Notes under the pieces: model-generated | Told to the model about the DNA's origin: nothing | What the model saw: the letters and a program-made list of their open reading frames with translations, nothing else | Databases searched by the model: none | Shown here: positions 24,738-34,228 of the stretch, in pieces | Layout: every line of letters begins with the position of its first letter | Numbering within the stretch: the stretch's first letter is position 1 | Assembly (NCBI GenBank): GCA_963709555.1 | Contig: CAVPWR010000006.1 | Coordinates: 62,001-126,000 of the forward strand | Length of the DNA: 64,000 nucleotides | Source: Sulfurisoma sp963709555 | Lineage (GTDB): Bacteria > Pseudomonadota > Gammaproteobacteria > Burkholderiales > Rhodocyclaceae | Direction: 5' to 3' | Position numbers and translations under genes: made by a program

Positions 24738-27645
24738 TCAGCCGCCTTCGGCGGCCTTGCGTTCCAGGTTTAGCGTCAGAAGCCGGCGCAGGATTTCCTC
24801 GTCGGGCATGGCCGGCGTGTAGTCGGCCCAGCCGTAGGCGGCGGCCACGGCGGCGTCGAGCGCCTGGTGCGCGTTGGCCAGCCAGGCCGGGCGGGCGTTG
24901 TAGAGGTTGGTCAGCGTGCGTTTCTTCAGCTCGGCCTCGTGGCCGGGCTTCGCCACGATGCGGTCGGGGTAGCCGGACACGACCTCGGGAACGCGCTCGG
25001 TCCATTCCGGCGGGTTGAGCCAGTTGTCGCGCAGTTCGTTCAGGCGCCGCGCGGCGGCGGCGATGTTCGCGGCGGGAATCTGCGGCGCCATGCACGGCGG
25101 CGACGCCTGGCCGGCCACGGGCGCCGTGTCGCGCGGCGTCAGGCCGGCGGGGAAGGGGAAGGTCTCGAAGGTGGTGGTCGGCGTGTAGCGCGGGACGGTC
25201 TTCGAGCGAGGTGCCGAGCCGTAGCGACCAGAGTTCGTGGAAGCGCGAATGCAGGATGCCGAAGGTGGCGTCGTCGGCGCGGGCGATGACATCCAGTAGA
25301 TTCATTGCAAGCGTAGGTGACGAGCGCCACGCGAAAATTCGATGCTTGGCAACTACTGGCGTAACAATGAAACGGGGAAGAGCCTCAATGGCTGTGCGCA
25401 TTTCGGGGCGAGGACGTTCGTAGAGCCACCATTGCGTGCGGGTCTTGGTCATTGCGATCCAAAGCACGCGCCGGCTTGCACATTGCTCCTCGCGTGCTCG
25501 AACGGTGCTTCATAAAGAGAAGCCTCACTTTCGGCTAGACCAGTAAAGTCGATCACCCAGGTGTCTGAGGCATTTCGAACCACGTCAGTTGCATTGATCC
25601 ACGGACGCAGCACATCGAAATTTGGCCGCCCGTTCGGGTTGCCGCTTGCAGCCAGCCAAACACGGGCGGTTTCGCCGGCAACATCGAACGGGCCGTATTA
25701 CTTGATGCCCTCGAAAACATACGCCGGCATTCTCCGAGAGTCTTTGCGCTGTTGTTAAGTTCGAGCTTTCGCTGGCAGTCAGGTCGGGGTGAATAGCCGG
25801 AGTTTCCGTTCCATCCAGCCTTGAACCTTCGCCTTCACCGAAAGTCACCAACGACACCCGCACCGCCGCGCCTTCGTTGATCCACGGCTCGTCGCTCCAG
25901 GCATCGAAGATGCACGTCGTCTCGACAATGCGGTCGAGCACCTTGCGGCTCGCGCCGCCACGGATCGAGTTGGTCGCAACCAAGCCCGCCGCATGTGCAC
26001 TTGCCCGCCTCGATATGCGCTCGCGCTTTCTCGAACCAGTAGGTGACGAGATCGGCACCGGCCGGTACGCTGTCGGCGTAACACATCCGCCAGCGCGTCA
26101 AAGTAGGCATCGCCCAGTTCGCCACGCTTCTTGCTTGCCGCCGAGGAACGGCGGATTGCCGACGATGGCGTCGCAGGCGGGCCATTCGGCTTCCGTCACC
26201 GTGCCGCTACCGCCGACTTTTAGCAAGCGCGTCCCGGTTCTCGATGGTATCGAGCGGCTTGAGTATCGGCTGCGTCGCGTAGGGGTAGCCGTTGCGCAGC
26301 ATCCACTGGATTTCGCCGATCCAGACGGTGACGCGGGCGAGTTCGGCGGCGTAGGGGTCGAGCTACAGCCCGAGTACGTTGGCGGGCGAGACTTCGATAT
26401 TCACCTGCCGCTGCAGGCCGAGCGCTTCGGCTTCGACGTTGGCGCGGCGCTCAAGGTCCTTGAGCGCCTTGAGCGCGAGGTAGAGGAAGTTGCCGCTGCC
26501 GCAGGCGGGATCGAGCACGCGGTAGTTGCGCAGGCGTTCGAGGTGGTGCTGGAACAGCGCGGCGGCGTCCTTCGAGGCCTTGTCGCCCTGCTTCTTCGAC
26601 TTGGCCATCAGCGCGGCGATCTTGTCCTTCGCCGCCTGCCATTCGGCGGCGAGCGGGCGCACGATCACGGGCTCGACGAGGCGCATGATGGTCGCCGGGA
26701 TCGGTGTAGTGCGCGCCGAGCTGGGAGCGCTTGGCGGGATTGAGGCCGCGCTCGAACAGGGTGCCGAAGATCGAGGGGTCGATGTTGCGCCAGTCCATGG
26801 CGGCGGCGTGCTGCAGGGCGGCGACATCCTCGCGCGTGAGGTCCGGCACGGCGACGGTATGGAACAGGCCGCCGTTGAACCAGGCGATGGTCTCGTCGCC
26901 GTAGTCGCCGCCGTCGCGCATGGCGGCGAACAGCGCGGTCAGGCGATTGGCGGCGCGCGCCGGATCGGCGGCGGCCTTGGTCAGCAGCCCGGTGAAGAGG
27001 CCGCGCGGCAGCAGGCCCTCGTCCTCGGCGAACATGCAGAACAGGCACTGGATGAGGAAGTGGGCAACCTGCTGGGGAAAATGAGGTGCCTCCAGCCCGC
27101 GGCCGCGCAGCGTTTCGGCCAGTTGGCCGAACTTGCCGGCGGCCTCCTCGGTGATGGCGGCGAGCGACTTCACCGGCCGCAGCTTCTCGGGCTCGGTGAA
27201 TGCCCAGCGCAGGGTTTGCAGGTTCTCCGGCGCGCCGATGTCGGCGATGGCGATGCGGCGCGGCTCGTCGGGGTAGCCGGTGAAAGCGGTGTGGATCTCG
27301 ATGCGCTCGCGGTCGGAGACGACCAGCAGCGGCGGGCTTTCGAGTTCGAGCGCGTAGTCGGTGAGCTGCTTCAGCGCGGCGCGCAGGTCGCGCCCGGGGC
27401 GCTTGTTTTCCCAGCCGAAGCAGCCGCGCTTCCAGACGTCGGCCCAACCATCGCCGCCGCTGGCCTTGCCGGCGCCGCGCTCGAAGCAGTAGTTGTCGGG
27501 ATCGCGCGGCTTGTCGACGCCGAGCAACTCGCACAGGTCGTCGAAATGGCCCTGCGCGCCGGCCCGCTCGCTGAGCGGATTGTCGCGCCACAGGGCGATG
27601 AATTTTTCCGGCGTCATGGCGGCATTGTCGCCCAAAACACTCATG
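24738..27645 (-). pseudogene. Decayed class I N6-adenine DNA methyltransferase (YeeA/MmeI-like)
   Basis: Remains of a large SAM-dependent DNA methyltransferase of the type IIG/YeeA-like kind, about 970 codons. N-terminal nuclease-like/helical part: MTPEKFIALWRDNPLSERAG to LGAHYTDP. Motif I VLDPACGSGNFLYLAL near 26500; motif IV GNPPFLGG near 26140. C-terminal target-recognition and helical end: TFETFPFPAGL to LLTLNLERKAAEGG. It is interrupted by at least five frameshifts. There is an in-frame TAG (GAG expected, 26360) and a TAA within GIK-YGPF near 25695. A dispersed-motif copy lies at 26199-26222. The damage is denser than in neighbouring genes, so decay is likely, with errors possible. Confidence 0.75.
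26199..26222 (+). repeat. Dispersed motif copy 6
   Basis: CCGTGCCGCTA then CCGCCGACTTTTA. Inside the decayed methyltransferase, where the coding strand reads LKVGGSGT. Confidence 0.65.
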
Positions 27646-27673
27646 GCATTCCGCTCGCCCACTTGTCGCTTGA

Positions 27674-27684
27674 CGATATTATCG
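27674..27684 (+). promoter_or_regulatory. Palindrome upstream of the RelE/HigB-type toxin
   Basis: CGATA-T-TATCG, perfectly symmetric, 22 bases before the toxin ATG, followed by further CGAT half sites. Likely antitoxin operator within the promoter shared with the divergent methyltransferase start. Confidence 0.45.
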
Positions 27685-27705
27685 CGATGCGATACGCTTT
27701 GCGCC

Positions 27706-27987
27706 ATGATTGCTTCGTTCCACGACGCCGCCACCGAAAGCATCTGGAACGGCGTGTTCACCCGGAAGCTGCCAAACCAGATCCAGGCCGTGGCGCGCCG
27801 CAAGCTGCGGATGATCGCCAACGCGCGGCGGCTCGATGATCTGCGGGTGCCGCCCAACAACCGGCTGGAGATGCTTTCCGGCGACCGCGCAGGCCAGCAC
27901 AGCATCCGCATCAACGACCAATGGCGCGTGTGCTTCGTCTGGAACGAAGGCAATGCCGAGCGCGTCGAGATTTGCGACTATCACTGA
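27706..27987 (+). CDS. higB: RelE/HigB-superfamily killer toxin
   Basis: 93-residue toxin of the plasmid-maintenance killer family. Seen: SFHDAATESIWNGVFTRKLP, RRKLRMIANARRLDDLRVPP, LEMLSGDRAGQHSIRINDQW and RVCFVWNEGNAERVEICDYH, including the conserved basic and aromatic residues of the RNase core. It is intact and followed 11 bases later by its HigA antitoxin with AGGAGG between. This is a second, different hig module from the one at 24 kb. Confidence 0.9.
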   Translation: MIASFHDAATESIWNGVFTRKLPNQIQAVARRKLRMIANARRLDDLRVPPNNRLEMLSGDRAGQHSIRINDQWRVCFVWNEGNAERVEICDYH

Positions 27988-27998
27988 CAGGAGGCCAT

Positions 27999-28289
27999 AT
28001 GAAGAGGCTGCCGAACATCCATCCCGGCGAGGTGCTGAAGGAAGAGTTCCTCGATCCGCTGGGCATCAGCCAGTACCGACTGGCGAAGGCCATCGGCGTG
28101 CAGCCGATCCGCATCGGCGAGATTTGCGCCGGACGGCGTGCGATCACCGCCGATACCGCCTTGCGCCTGGCTCGCGCGCTGGGCACCACGCCGGGTTTCT
28201 GGCTCGGCTTGCAGGCGGACTACGACACGGAAGAGGCCATGGCCAAGGCCGGCGCGACGCTGGAATCCATCGAGCGCCTGGCCGCCTGA
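27999..28289 (+). CDS. higA: HigA-family XRE antitoxin
   Basis: 96-residue antitoxin: IHPGEVLKEEFLDPLGISQY, RLAKAIGVQPIRIGEICAGR, RAITADTALRLARALGTTPG and FWLGLQADYDTEEA, textbook HigA. It should bind the upstream toxin and repress the operon. The stop codon TGA is the first part of a dispersed-motif copy (TGAAAAGTCGGC). Intact. Confidence 0.92.
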   Translation: MKRLPNIHPGEVLKEEFLDPLGISQYRLAKAIGVQPIRIGEICAGRRAITADTALRLARALGTTPGFWLGLQADYDTEEAMAKAGATLESIERLAA

Positions 28290-28311
28290 AAAGTCGGCGC
28301 CGGCGATACGG
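28288..28311 (-). repeat. Dispersed motif copy 7
   Basis: CCGTATCGCCGGCGCCGACT then TTTC on the minus strand. It overlaps the last base of the higA stop codon TGA and directly precedes the RelE remnant. Confidence 0.75.
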
Positions 28312-28319
28312 CGGCCACG

Positions 28320-28382
28320 GCATCTGGCGAGCTGGTGTTGCTGGTACTGAAGATCGCCACGAGAGGAGACGTATACAAATGA
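28320..28382 (+). pseudogene. 3' remnant of a RelE-type toxin
   Basis: Twenty in-frame codons (ASGELVLLVLKIATRGDVYK) before a stop that overlaps the next antitoxin ATG as ATGA. The sequence matches the usual RelE C-terminus (ELVVLVLKIGHRREVY type), but the first about 65 codons of the toxin are absent. They are replaced by the dispersed motif and the higBA module. Inferred to be what is left of a deleted toxin. Confidence 0.6.
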
Positions 28383-28744
28383 GCGCACAGATCATTGAAC
28401 AAAACGGCAAACCAGCCTTTGCCGTCGTGCCGATGACCGAGTGGACGGCCCTGCTGGCGAGGCTCGAAGAGCTTCAGGACATCGCCGACATCAAGGACGC
28501 CCGCGCACGCAATGAAGAGACGTTTCCGCTGGAATTCGTCGAGCGCCGACTGGCCGGCGAAGCACCGCTCAAGGTCTGGCGCGAGCATCGCGGCCTGACG
28601 CTCCAGGCGCTGGCCGAGTCCTGCGGCGTGACGCGGCAGATGCTGTCGATGGTCGAGCACGGCAAGGCGAAACCGTCCGCCGACCTGCTGGCGAAACTGG
28701 CCGGTGCGCTCGGCTGCGACATGGACGATCTTCACGCCGGCTGA
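28379..28744 (+). CDS. Orphan XRE antitoxin with Phd-like N-terminus
   Basis: 121-residue antitoxin. The N-terminal part resembles a Phd-like/antitoxin segment (IIEQNGKPAFAVVPMTEW, ALLARLEELQDIADIKDA). An XRE HTH follows (LTLQALAESCGVTRQMLSMV, GKAKPSADLLAKLAGALG). This architecture normally follows a RelE toxin with a four-base overlap; here only the toxin tail survives upstream. AGGAGA precedes the ATG. Intact; probably still a DNA-binding protein, perhaps guarding against related toxins. Confidence 0.8.
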   Translation: MSAQIIEQNGKPAFAVVPMTEWTALLARLEELQDIADIKDARARNEETFPLEFVERRLAGEAPLKVWREHRGLTLQALAESCGVTRQMLSMVEHGKAKPSADLLAKLAGALGCDMDDLHAG

Positions 28745-28814
28745 TCCCGCACAACCGACGCTGGCAGCCATCGAACGCCTGACTGCCTGAGTGGCCGGCG
28801 CTAGAATCCACCCC

Positions 28815-29111
28815 ATGCACGCCACCCTCGTCCACATTCGCGTCAAGCCCGAAGCCGTCGCCGCCTTCGTCGCCGCGACGAAACTGAACCACGAGGCTTC
28901 GGTACAGGAGCCGGGCAACCGCCGCTTCGACATCCTGCAGTCGCCCGACGATCCGACCCGCTTCGTCTTCTACGAGGCCTACGCCACCGCCGCGGATGCC
29001 GCCGCGCACAAGCAGACCGCGCACTACGCCGCCTGGCGCGATGCGGTCGCCGCCATGATGGCCGAGCCGCGCCGCGGCGAACCGATGCTGGGGCTGTTTC
29101 CGGCCGGCTGA
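28815..29111 (+). CDS. Antibiotic biosynthesis monooxygenase-like protein (YgiN/LsrG type)
   Basis: 98-residue ferredoxin-like fold ABM-domain protein: ATLVHIRVKPEAVAAFVAAT, NHEASVQEPGNRRFDILQSP, FVFYEAYATAADAAAHKQTA and HYAAWRDAVAAMM. It resembles cofactor-free quinol monooxygenase or LsrG-like proteins; the actual substrate is unknown. Start: ATG 28815. It is 8 bases upstream of the feoB-like gene, so probably co-transcribed with it. Intact. Confidence 0.82.
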   Translation: MHATLVHIRVKPEAVAAFVAATKLNHEASVQEPGNRRFDILQSPDDPTRFVFYEAYATAADAAAHKQTAHYAAWRDAVAAMMAEPRRGEPMLGLFPAG

Positions 29112-29119
29112 TTCCCTGC

Positions 29120-31153
29120 ATGGACGCCACCGTTGCCCTGAAGCAGCCGCTGCTGCGCGGCGCGCGCCGCCCGCGGGTGGCGCTGGTCGGCCGCGCGCGC
29201 ACCGGCAAGAGCACGATCTTCCGTGCGGCGTCGAGCGTGGCCGTGCGCCACGAGCGGCTGGCCGGCGACGCTTCGACCTACGAGGAGTGCGTGGTCGAAC
29301 TCGGCCTCGAGCAGATTTCGCTGGTCGCCCTGCCGCCGCTCGATTCGCTGCACCGCCTGTCCGAAGCCGACCGCGCGGTGCTCAAGTACCTGCTGTGGGG
29401 CGACCGCTGGCCGAGCATCGCGCGCCACGAGCCGGAACAGCCGCAGGCCGCGTTCGACGCGCCCGACGTGCTGATCCAGGTCATCGACGCCACCGCCCTG
29501 GAGCGCGACCTCGAACTCACGTTGGCGCTCACTCTGCTGGGCCGGCCTCTGGTGGTTGCGCTCAACCGCATGGACGAGGCGCGCGACAAGGGCCTGTTCA
29601 TCAACGTCCGCGCGCTTGCCGAGCGGCTCGGCGTGCCGGTGGTGCCGACGGTGGCGCACATGGGCAAGGGCGTGGCGCAGCTCTTCGCCGCCGCCCTCGA
29701 GGCCGCGCGCGACGAGGTCTGCCCGCTGCCGCAGCCGGAGAGCCCGCACATCGCCGCGGCGCTGGCGAAGCTCGAAGCCGTTGCCGCCGAACATCGGGTG
29801 TGCGAGGCCTTCCGCGTGCCACGCGAACTGCTGGTCACCCAGCTGGCCGAGAACGACGACTGGTTCCTGCGCGAGATGGAAGCCCACTTCCCCGACCTCG
29901 CGCCCAAGGTGCTGGCGGCGCGCGAAGCCGCCGCGGCCGTGCTGCCGCGCACGCTCTCCGACGAACTGCACGCCGACCGCCACCATCGCGCGGCACTGCT
30001 GTTCGAGGCCGTCACCAGCCTTTCGGGGCCAACCGAGGAGGGCTGGAAGGGCTGGCTCGACGCGGTGTTCCTGCACCCGCGCTGGGGCCTCGCCGGCAGC
30101 CTGGCGATTTTTGCCGCGGTGCTGTTCGTGGTGTTCGAGCTGGCGGCGCTGCTCGACAGTTACACCTCGGCACGGCTCGCCAGCTGGGTGCAGACGTGGC
30201 AACCCGAGACCACCGCCGGCGTGGTCGGCCGCGCCGTGGCCGACGGCCTGGTCGGCCTGGTCGGCATCGTCGTGCCCTACATGCTGCCGCTGGTGATCCT
30301 GCTGGTCGCGCTGGAGCAGTCGGGCATCATGCACCGCGTCGCCTTCGTGGTGGACCGCGGCTTCCACCGCATCGGCCTGCACGGTGCGGCGGCCCTGCCC
30401 TTCCTCATCGGGCTGGGCTGCAACGTACCGGCGATCTCGGCCGCCAACAGCGCGGCCACCGGGCGCGACCGCATACTCGCTTCACTGCTCATCACCTTCG
30501 TGCCCTGCTCGGCGCGCTCGGCCATCATCCTGGCGCTGGGCGGCAAGTATCTCGGCGCGCCGGCGGTCATTGCGCTGTTCCTGCTGACGCCGCTGGTCAT
30601 CGCCCTGCTCGGCCGCCTGCTGGCCAAGCGCTACTCCGACGCGGCGCCGGGCATGATCCTCGACATCCCCGCCTATGCCTGGCCGCGCCTGCGCCCGTTG
30701 CTGCATGACGCGTGGGATCGCACCAGCGACATCGTCACCATCGTCACGCCGCTGCTGGTGGCGGGCAGCGTGGTGCTGGCGCTGCTGTCGCACGTCGGCG
30801 CCGATGCCGTCATCAACACCCTGCTGACGCCGATCACCTGGTGGTGGCTGGGGCTGCCGGTGGCGCTGGGCGTGCCCATCCTCTTCGGCGTGCTGCGCAA
30901 GGAGCTGTCGCTGCTGATGGTGGCGCAGGCGCTGGGCACGGCCGAGATCGGCAGCCTGCTCGATTCGACGCAGATCTTCACCTTCCTCGTCTTCCTCACC
31001 TTCTACGTGCCCTGCGTCTCGACCTTCGCCGTGATGCTGAAAATCCTCGGCCGGCGCGAGGCCTTCTTCTCGGTGGCGCTGTCGATCGCGGTGGCGCTGG
31101 CGCTGGCCGGCGCGGCGCGGCTGCTGCTATCCTTGGCGGCGCTGGCCGGGTAA
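29120..31153 (+). CDS. feoB: FeoB-like ferrous iron transporter with atypical G domain
   Basis: 677-residue membrane protein. The N-terminal G domain has a degenerate G1 loop (GRARTGKST instead of GNPNSGKT) and NRMD in place of NKxD. The membrane part has two Gate domains with the FeoB signatures (FLIGLGCNVPAISAANSAAT, FVPCSARSAIILALGGKYLG, FYVPCVSTFAVMLKILG). Cysteines in GCNVP, VPCSAR and YVPCVST line the Fe2+ path in this family. It is shorter than E. coli FeoB (773 aa), and no feoA is adjacent. Intact. Transports Fe2+ or another divalent metal. Confidence 0.85.
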   Translation: MDATVALKQPLLRGARRPRVALVGRARTGKSTIFRAASSVAVRHERLAGDASTYEECVVELGLEQISLVALPPLDSLHRLSEADRAVLKYLLWGDRWPSIARHEPEQPQAAFDAPDVLIQVIDATALERDLELTLALTLLGRPLVVALNRMDEARDKGLFINVRALAERLGVPVVPTVAHMGKGVAQLFAAALEAARDEVCPLPQPESPHIAAALAKLEAVAAEHRVCEAFRVPRELLVTQLAENDDWFLREMEAHFPDLAPKVLAAREAAAAVLPRTLSDELHADRHHRAALLFEAVTSLSGPTEEGWKGWLDAVFLHPRWGLAGSLAIFAAVLFVVFELAALLDSYTSARLASWVQTWQPETTAGVVGRAVADGLVGLVGIVVPYMLPLVILLVALEQSGIMHRVAFVVDRGFHRIGLHGAAALPFLIGLGCNVPAISAANSAATGRDRILASLLITFVPCSARSAIILALGGKYLGAPAVIALFLLTPLVIALLGRLLAKRYSDAAPGMILDIPAYAWPRLRPLLHDAWDRTSDIVTIVTPLLVAGSVVLALLSHVGADAVINTLLTPITWWWLGLPVALGVPILFGVLRKELSLLMVAQALGTAEIGSLLDSTQIFTFLVFLTFYVPCVSTFAVMLKILGRREAFFSVALSIAVALALAGAARLLLSLAALAG

Positions 31154-31157
31154 AGCA

Positions 31158-32350
31158 ATGACAAAGTCGATTCCCTCCTTTTCCATCGCCCGCTTGCCGC
31201 GCATCGAATTCGGCTGCGGCGCCATCGTCAAACTGCCGGCAATCGCGGCGCAATACGGCAAGTCGCTGCTGCTGGTCACCGGCCAGCGCGCCTTCGTCGA
31301 ATCCGCCGCCGGCGTGAAGCTGCTCGATGATTTCAAGGCGCGCGGCTTTACGTGGCAGCACGTGCGCGTCGCCGGCGAGCCCTCGCCGCAATTCGTCGAT
31401 ATGCAGGTCTCGGAGCTGCGCGGCACGAAGTTCGACGCCGTGATCGGCATCGGCGGCGGCAGTGCGCTCGACGCCGCCAAGGCCATCGCCGGCCTGCTGC
31501 GGCCGGGCAACTCGGTGATGGACCACCTCGAGGGCGTCGGTCCCGAACTGCCCTACCGCGGCCCGGCCACGCCCTTCATCGCCGTGCCCACCACCGCCGG
31601 CACCGGCTCGGAAGCGACCAAGAACGCCGTGCTCTCGCTGCAGGGCGCGGACGGCTTCAAGAAGTCCTTCCGCGACGATGCGCTGGTGGCCGAATGGGCC
31701 GTGGTCGATCCCGACCTGCTGGCAACCTGCCCGCCGGAACTGATCGCCGCCGACGGCATGGATGCCTTCACCCAGCTGCTCGAATCCTTCGTGTCCACGC
31801 GCGCCAATCCGGTCACCGACGCCCTGGCGCGCTCCGGCATCATGGCCGTGAAGGACTCGCTGCTCGCATTGCATGGAGAGCAGTCGGCGCGAGGCGCGCG
31901 ACCGCATGGCCTACGCCTCGCTCATGTCCGGCATCTGCCTGGCGCAAACCGGCCTCGGTTCGGTGCATGGCCTGGCCGCTCCGCTCGGCGCCTTCTTCCC
32001 GATTCCGCACGGCGTGGTCTGCGGCACGCTGGCGGCCACCGCCACCGCCGTCAACATCGCCGCGATGGAAGCACGCGAACCCGACAATCCGGCGCTGCCC
32101 AAGTACGCGGAGATCGGCCGCCGCTTCGCCATGCAGAAGGGACTCAACGGCAAGGATGCGCGCGACTACCTGGTGACGACACTGCGGCGGTGGGAAGAGG
32201 CAATTGTAGCTGCCGCGCCTCTCGGCCTACCGTATCGCCAGCGCCGACTTTCCGCGCATCGTCGCCAATTCGCGCGGCAGCAGCATGAAGACCAATCCGA
32301 TCGTGCTCACGGATGCAGAAATCAGCCGCATCCTCGAAGCGCGGCTTTGA
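31158..32350 (+). CDS. Iron-containing alcohol dehydrogenase (frameshifts)
   Basis: About 397-residue group III alcohol dehydrogenase. Seen: IGIGGGSALDAAKAIAGLL (NAD-binding), PTTAGTGSEATKNAVL, AADGMDAFTQLLES and HGLAAPLGAFFPIPHGVVCG (metal ligands His). The frame changes near 31875 and again near 32200. The true end is YRIASADFPRIVANSRGSSM, then KTNPIVLTDAEISRILEARL, in a third frame. The second break lies just before a dispersed-motif copy at 32230-32253. It follows feoB by 4 bases. Substrate unknown. Confidence 0.82.
32230..32253 (+). repeat. Dispersed motif copy 8
   Basis: CCGTATCGCCA then GCGCCGACTTTCC. In the alcohol dehydrogenase end (YRIASADFP), next to a frame break. Confidence 0.65.
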
Positions 32351-32363
32351 AACAGGAGGCAGC

Positions 32364-33437
32364 ATGATCCACACCAAACCGATACAGGAACGCATCGACT
32401 GGGTCTTCGAGCTGGCCGAACGCCACGGCGCCAACTATCGCAGCCCCGAGGCCTGGCTCGCGCGCGAGCGCTATCTTTCCGAACATCCGACGGCGATCGG
32501 CGTGCTCAAGTGCATGGACGGCCGCATCAACCTTTCCGTCGCCACCAACACTCCCGTCGGTATCCTCATGCCCTTCCGCAACCTCGGCGGCATGTTCGAC
32601 CTCGGCTGGCCCCACCTCGGCGAGCTGCTCGCCGCCCACGTTCAGCGCATGGTGCATTCCGGCCGCCGCGTGCTGTTCTTCATCACCTACCACTACTCGA
32701 AGGGTGACCCGCATCGCGGCTGCGCCGGCTTCAACTTCGACACCGAAGCGGCCATCGCCCACACCTACGAGATCCGCCGCCAGGTCGAGCACATCTTCGG
32801 CGCAGCCCATGGCACGGTCTACCCGCTGGTCTGCGGCTTCGAGACCGACGAGGACGCGCTGATCATCCATGGAAGCAACGGCGAGAAGCTGGACATGTCC
32901 ACCGTCACCTCGGCCGACCGCGCCACACTCGAACTCAGGCTCGCCGCCCTGCTGCCCGACATGCCGGCGCAGATGCGCGCCGACCTGCTGCCGCTGCTGC
33001 AGGGCAACCTCGATCACATCGAAACCATTCGCGCCCAGATGCGGCGCGCCGAGCGCGCGCTCGACATCGAGCACCGCGAATGGATGATCTGCCTCGGCCG
33101 CGGCTTCGATTTCCTGCACACGCCGAACATCGCGCTGATCATTGGTCCCTACAGCCCGAACCTCGACGAGCCGATCCGCACCGCCGCCGGCATCATCCGC
33201 GCCAACATGGCCACCGGGCGGGTGCCCGACGACGGCTTCCTGCTGCTGGCCTCGGTGCCCTACGACGAGATCGGCGTCGATCGCGCCCGCGCCGAACTCA
33301 AGAGCCGCTTCCTCTCGTCCTTCGCCGCCGAAGTAATCCGCACCGAGTTTCCCGAACTCGCCGGCAAGATGGCAATGCGCACCGCCGTGCTCGACTGGCG
33401 TTCGCGCCAGTTGGAGACGCTGGCCGCTGACGCTTGA
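32364..33437 (+). CDS. Beta-carbonic-anhydrase-like protein (CsoSCA-type family)
   Basis: 357-residue soluble protein. It has beta-carbonic-anhydrase zinc-site motifs: Cys-x-Asp-x-Arg in VLKCMDGRINLSV (near residue 50) and His-x2-Cys in GDPHRGCAGFNFD (near residue 120). The rest, with long helical segments, does not look like a standard 220-residue beta-CA. It resembles proteins annotated as carboxysome shell carbonic anhydrase domain proteins. Probable CO2/bicarbonate interconversion, which would fit the DabA cluster 12 kb away. ACAGGAGG precedes the ATG. It is the last gene before a strong terminator. Intact. Confidence 0.65.
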   Translation: MIHTKPIQERIDWVFELAERHGANYRSPEAWLARERYLSEHPTAIGVLKCMDGRINLSVATNTPVGILMPFRNLGGMFDLGWPHLGELLAAHVQRMVHSGRRVLFFITYHYSKGDPHRGCAGFNFDTEAAIAHTYEIRRQVEHIFGAAHGTVYPLVCGFETDEDALIIHGSNGEKLDMSTVTSADRATLELRLAALLPDMPAQMRADLLPLLQGNLDHIETIRAQMRRAERALDIEHREWMICLGRGFDFLHTPNIALIIGPYSPNLDEPIRTAAGIIRANMATGRVPDDGFLLLASVPYDEIGVDRARAELKSRFLSSFAAEVIRTEFPELAGKMAMRTAVLDWRSRQLETLAADA

Positions 33438-33459
33438 ACCCCGCCGCGACATGCCAATG

Positions 33460-33486
33460 AAAAAGGGCGCCGCGGCGCCCTTTTTC
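33460..33486. terminator. Bidirectional intrinsic terminator
   Basis: AAAAA-GGGCGCC-GCG-GGCGCCC-TTTTT: a perfect 7-base GC stem flanked by A and T runs, between the convergent carbonic-anhydrase-like and OmpA genes. Works in both directions. Confidence 0.92.
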
Positions 33487-33505
33487 GTTACTGCTGCAAT
33501 CAGCC

Positions 33506-34121
33506 TTACTTGGAGAACGTGGCCTCGATCTCGACGCGACGATCAGGCGCCAGGCAGGCGACGACCTGCTTGCTCTTCTTGCCCTTGCATTCGTCCGCCT
33601 TGGTCCTGGGCATGGTGCTGCCCTTGCCGGAGGCCGTGATCTTGGTCTTGTCGACGCCCTTGGCAACCAGGTAATCCTTGACCGCGTCGGCGCGCTTCTG
33701 CGACAGCTTCTCGTTGTACTTGGCCGAGCCGAGGCGATCGGTGTGGCCGGTGATGACGATCTTGTCGAGCTTCTTGCCCTTGTACCTGGCAACGGCCTCG
33801 TCGAGCTTGGCCTTGCCTTCGGGCTTGATGATGGCCTTGTCGAAATCGAACAGGCCGTCGCCATGCACCACCATGCGTCTCGACAGCCGGGCCGGCGGCG
33901 GCAGGAGCAACTTTGGCCTTGACCAAACCCGGATCGCACTCGGCGATGGCCATGGCCGGCGTCCAGTAGCCTGTGCGCCAGCACTCGCCGAAGCCGCTCT
34001 TGACGACGGCGCCACGGGTGTCGATGACGTAGCCGGTATTGGCCTGGGCGATGGCGGTGCCCACGGTGCCGCCGAGGATGGCGGCCAGGATCAGCGATTT
34101 TGTGACGGGGTTCTTGTACAT
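33506..34121 (-). CDS. OmpA-family outer membrane/peptidoglycan-binding protein (frameshift)
   Basis: About 205-residue exported protein. The signal peptide MYKNPVTKSLILAAILGGTV ends at AIAQ. A short domain (GFGECWRTGYWTPAMAIAEC) precedes the C-terminal OmpA domain: FDKAIIKPEGKAKLDEAVAR, ITGHTDRLGSAKYNEKLSQK, RADAVKDYLVAKGV and PDRRVEIEATF. The frame breaks near 33890, between the two domains, by one base. It probably anchors the envelope to peptidoglycan. The two cysteines in the first domain and the DPGL segment match the OmpA-like proteins common in betaproteobacteria. Confidence 0.85.
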
Positions 34122-34228
34122 TCTTTTGGCTCCCTAAAAATATTGGATTGCTTGATTTTGCTCAAGGATTATCACATATCCCATGGCCTCCGGAGCCGCG
34201 TCAATGCGAGTTGCCTAAGCCGGCCGCA

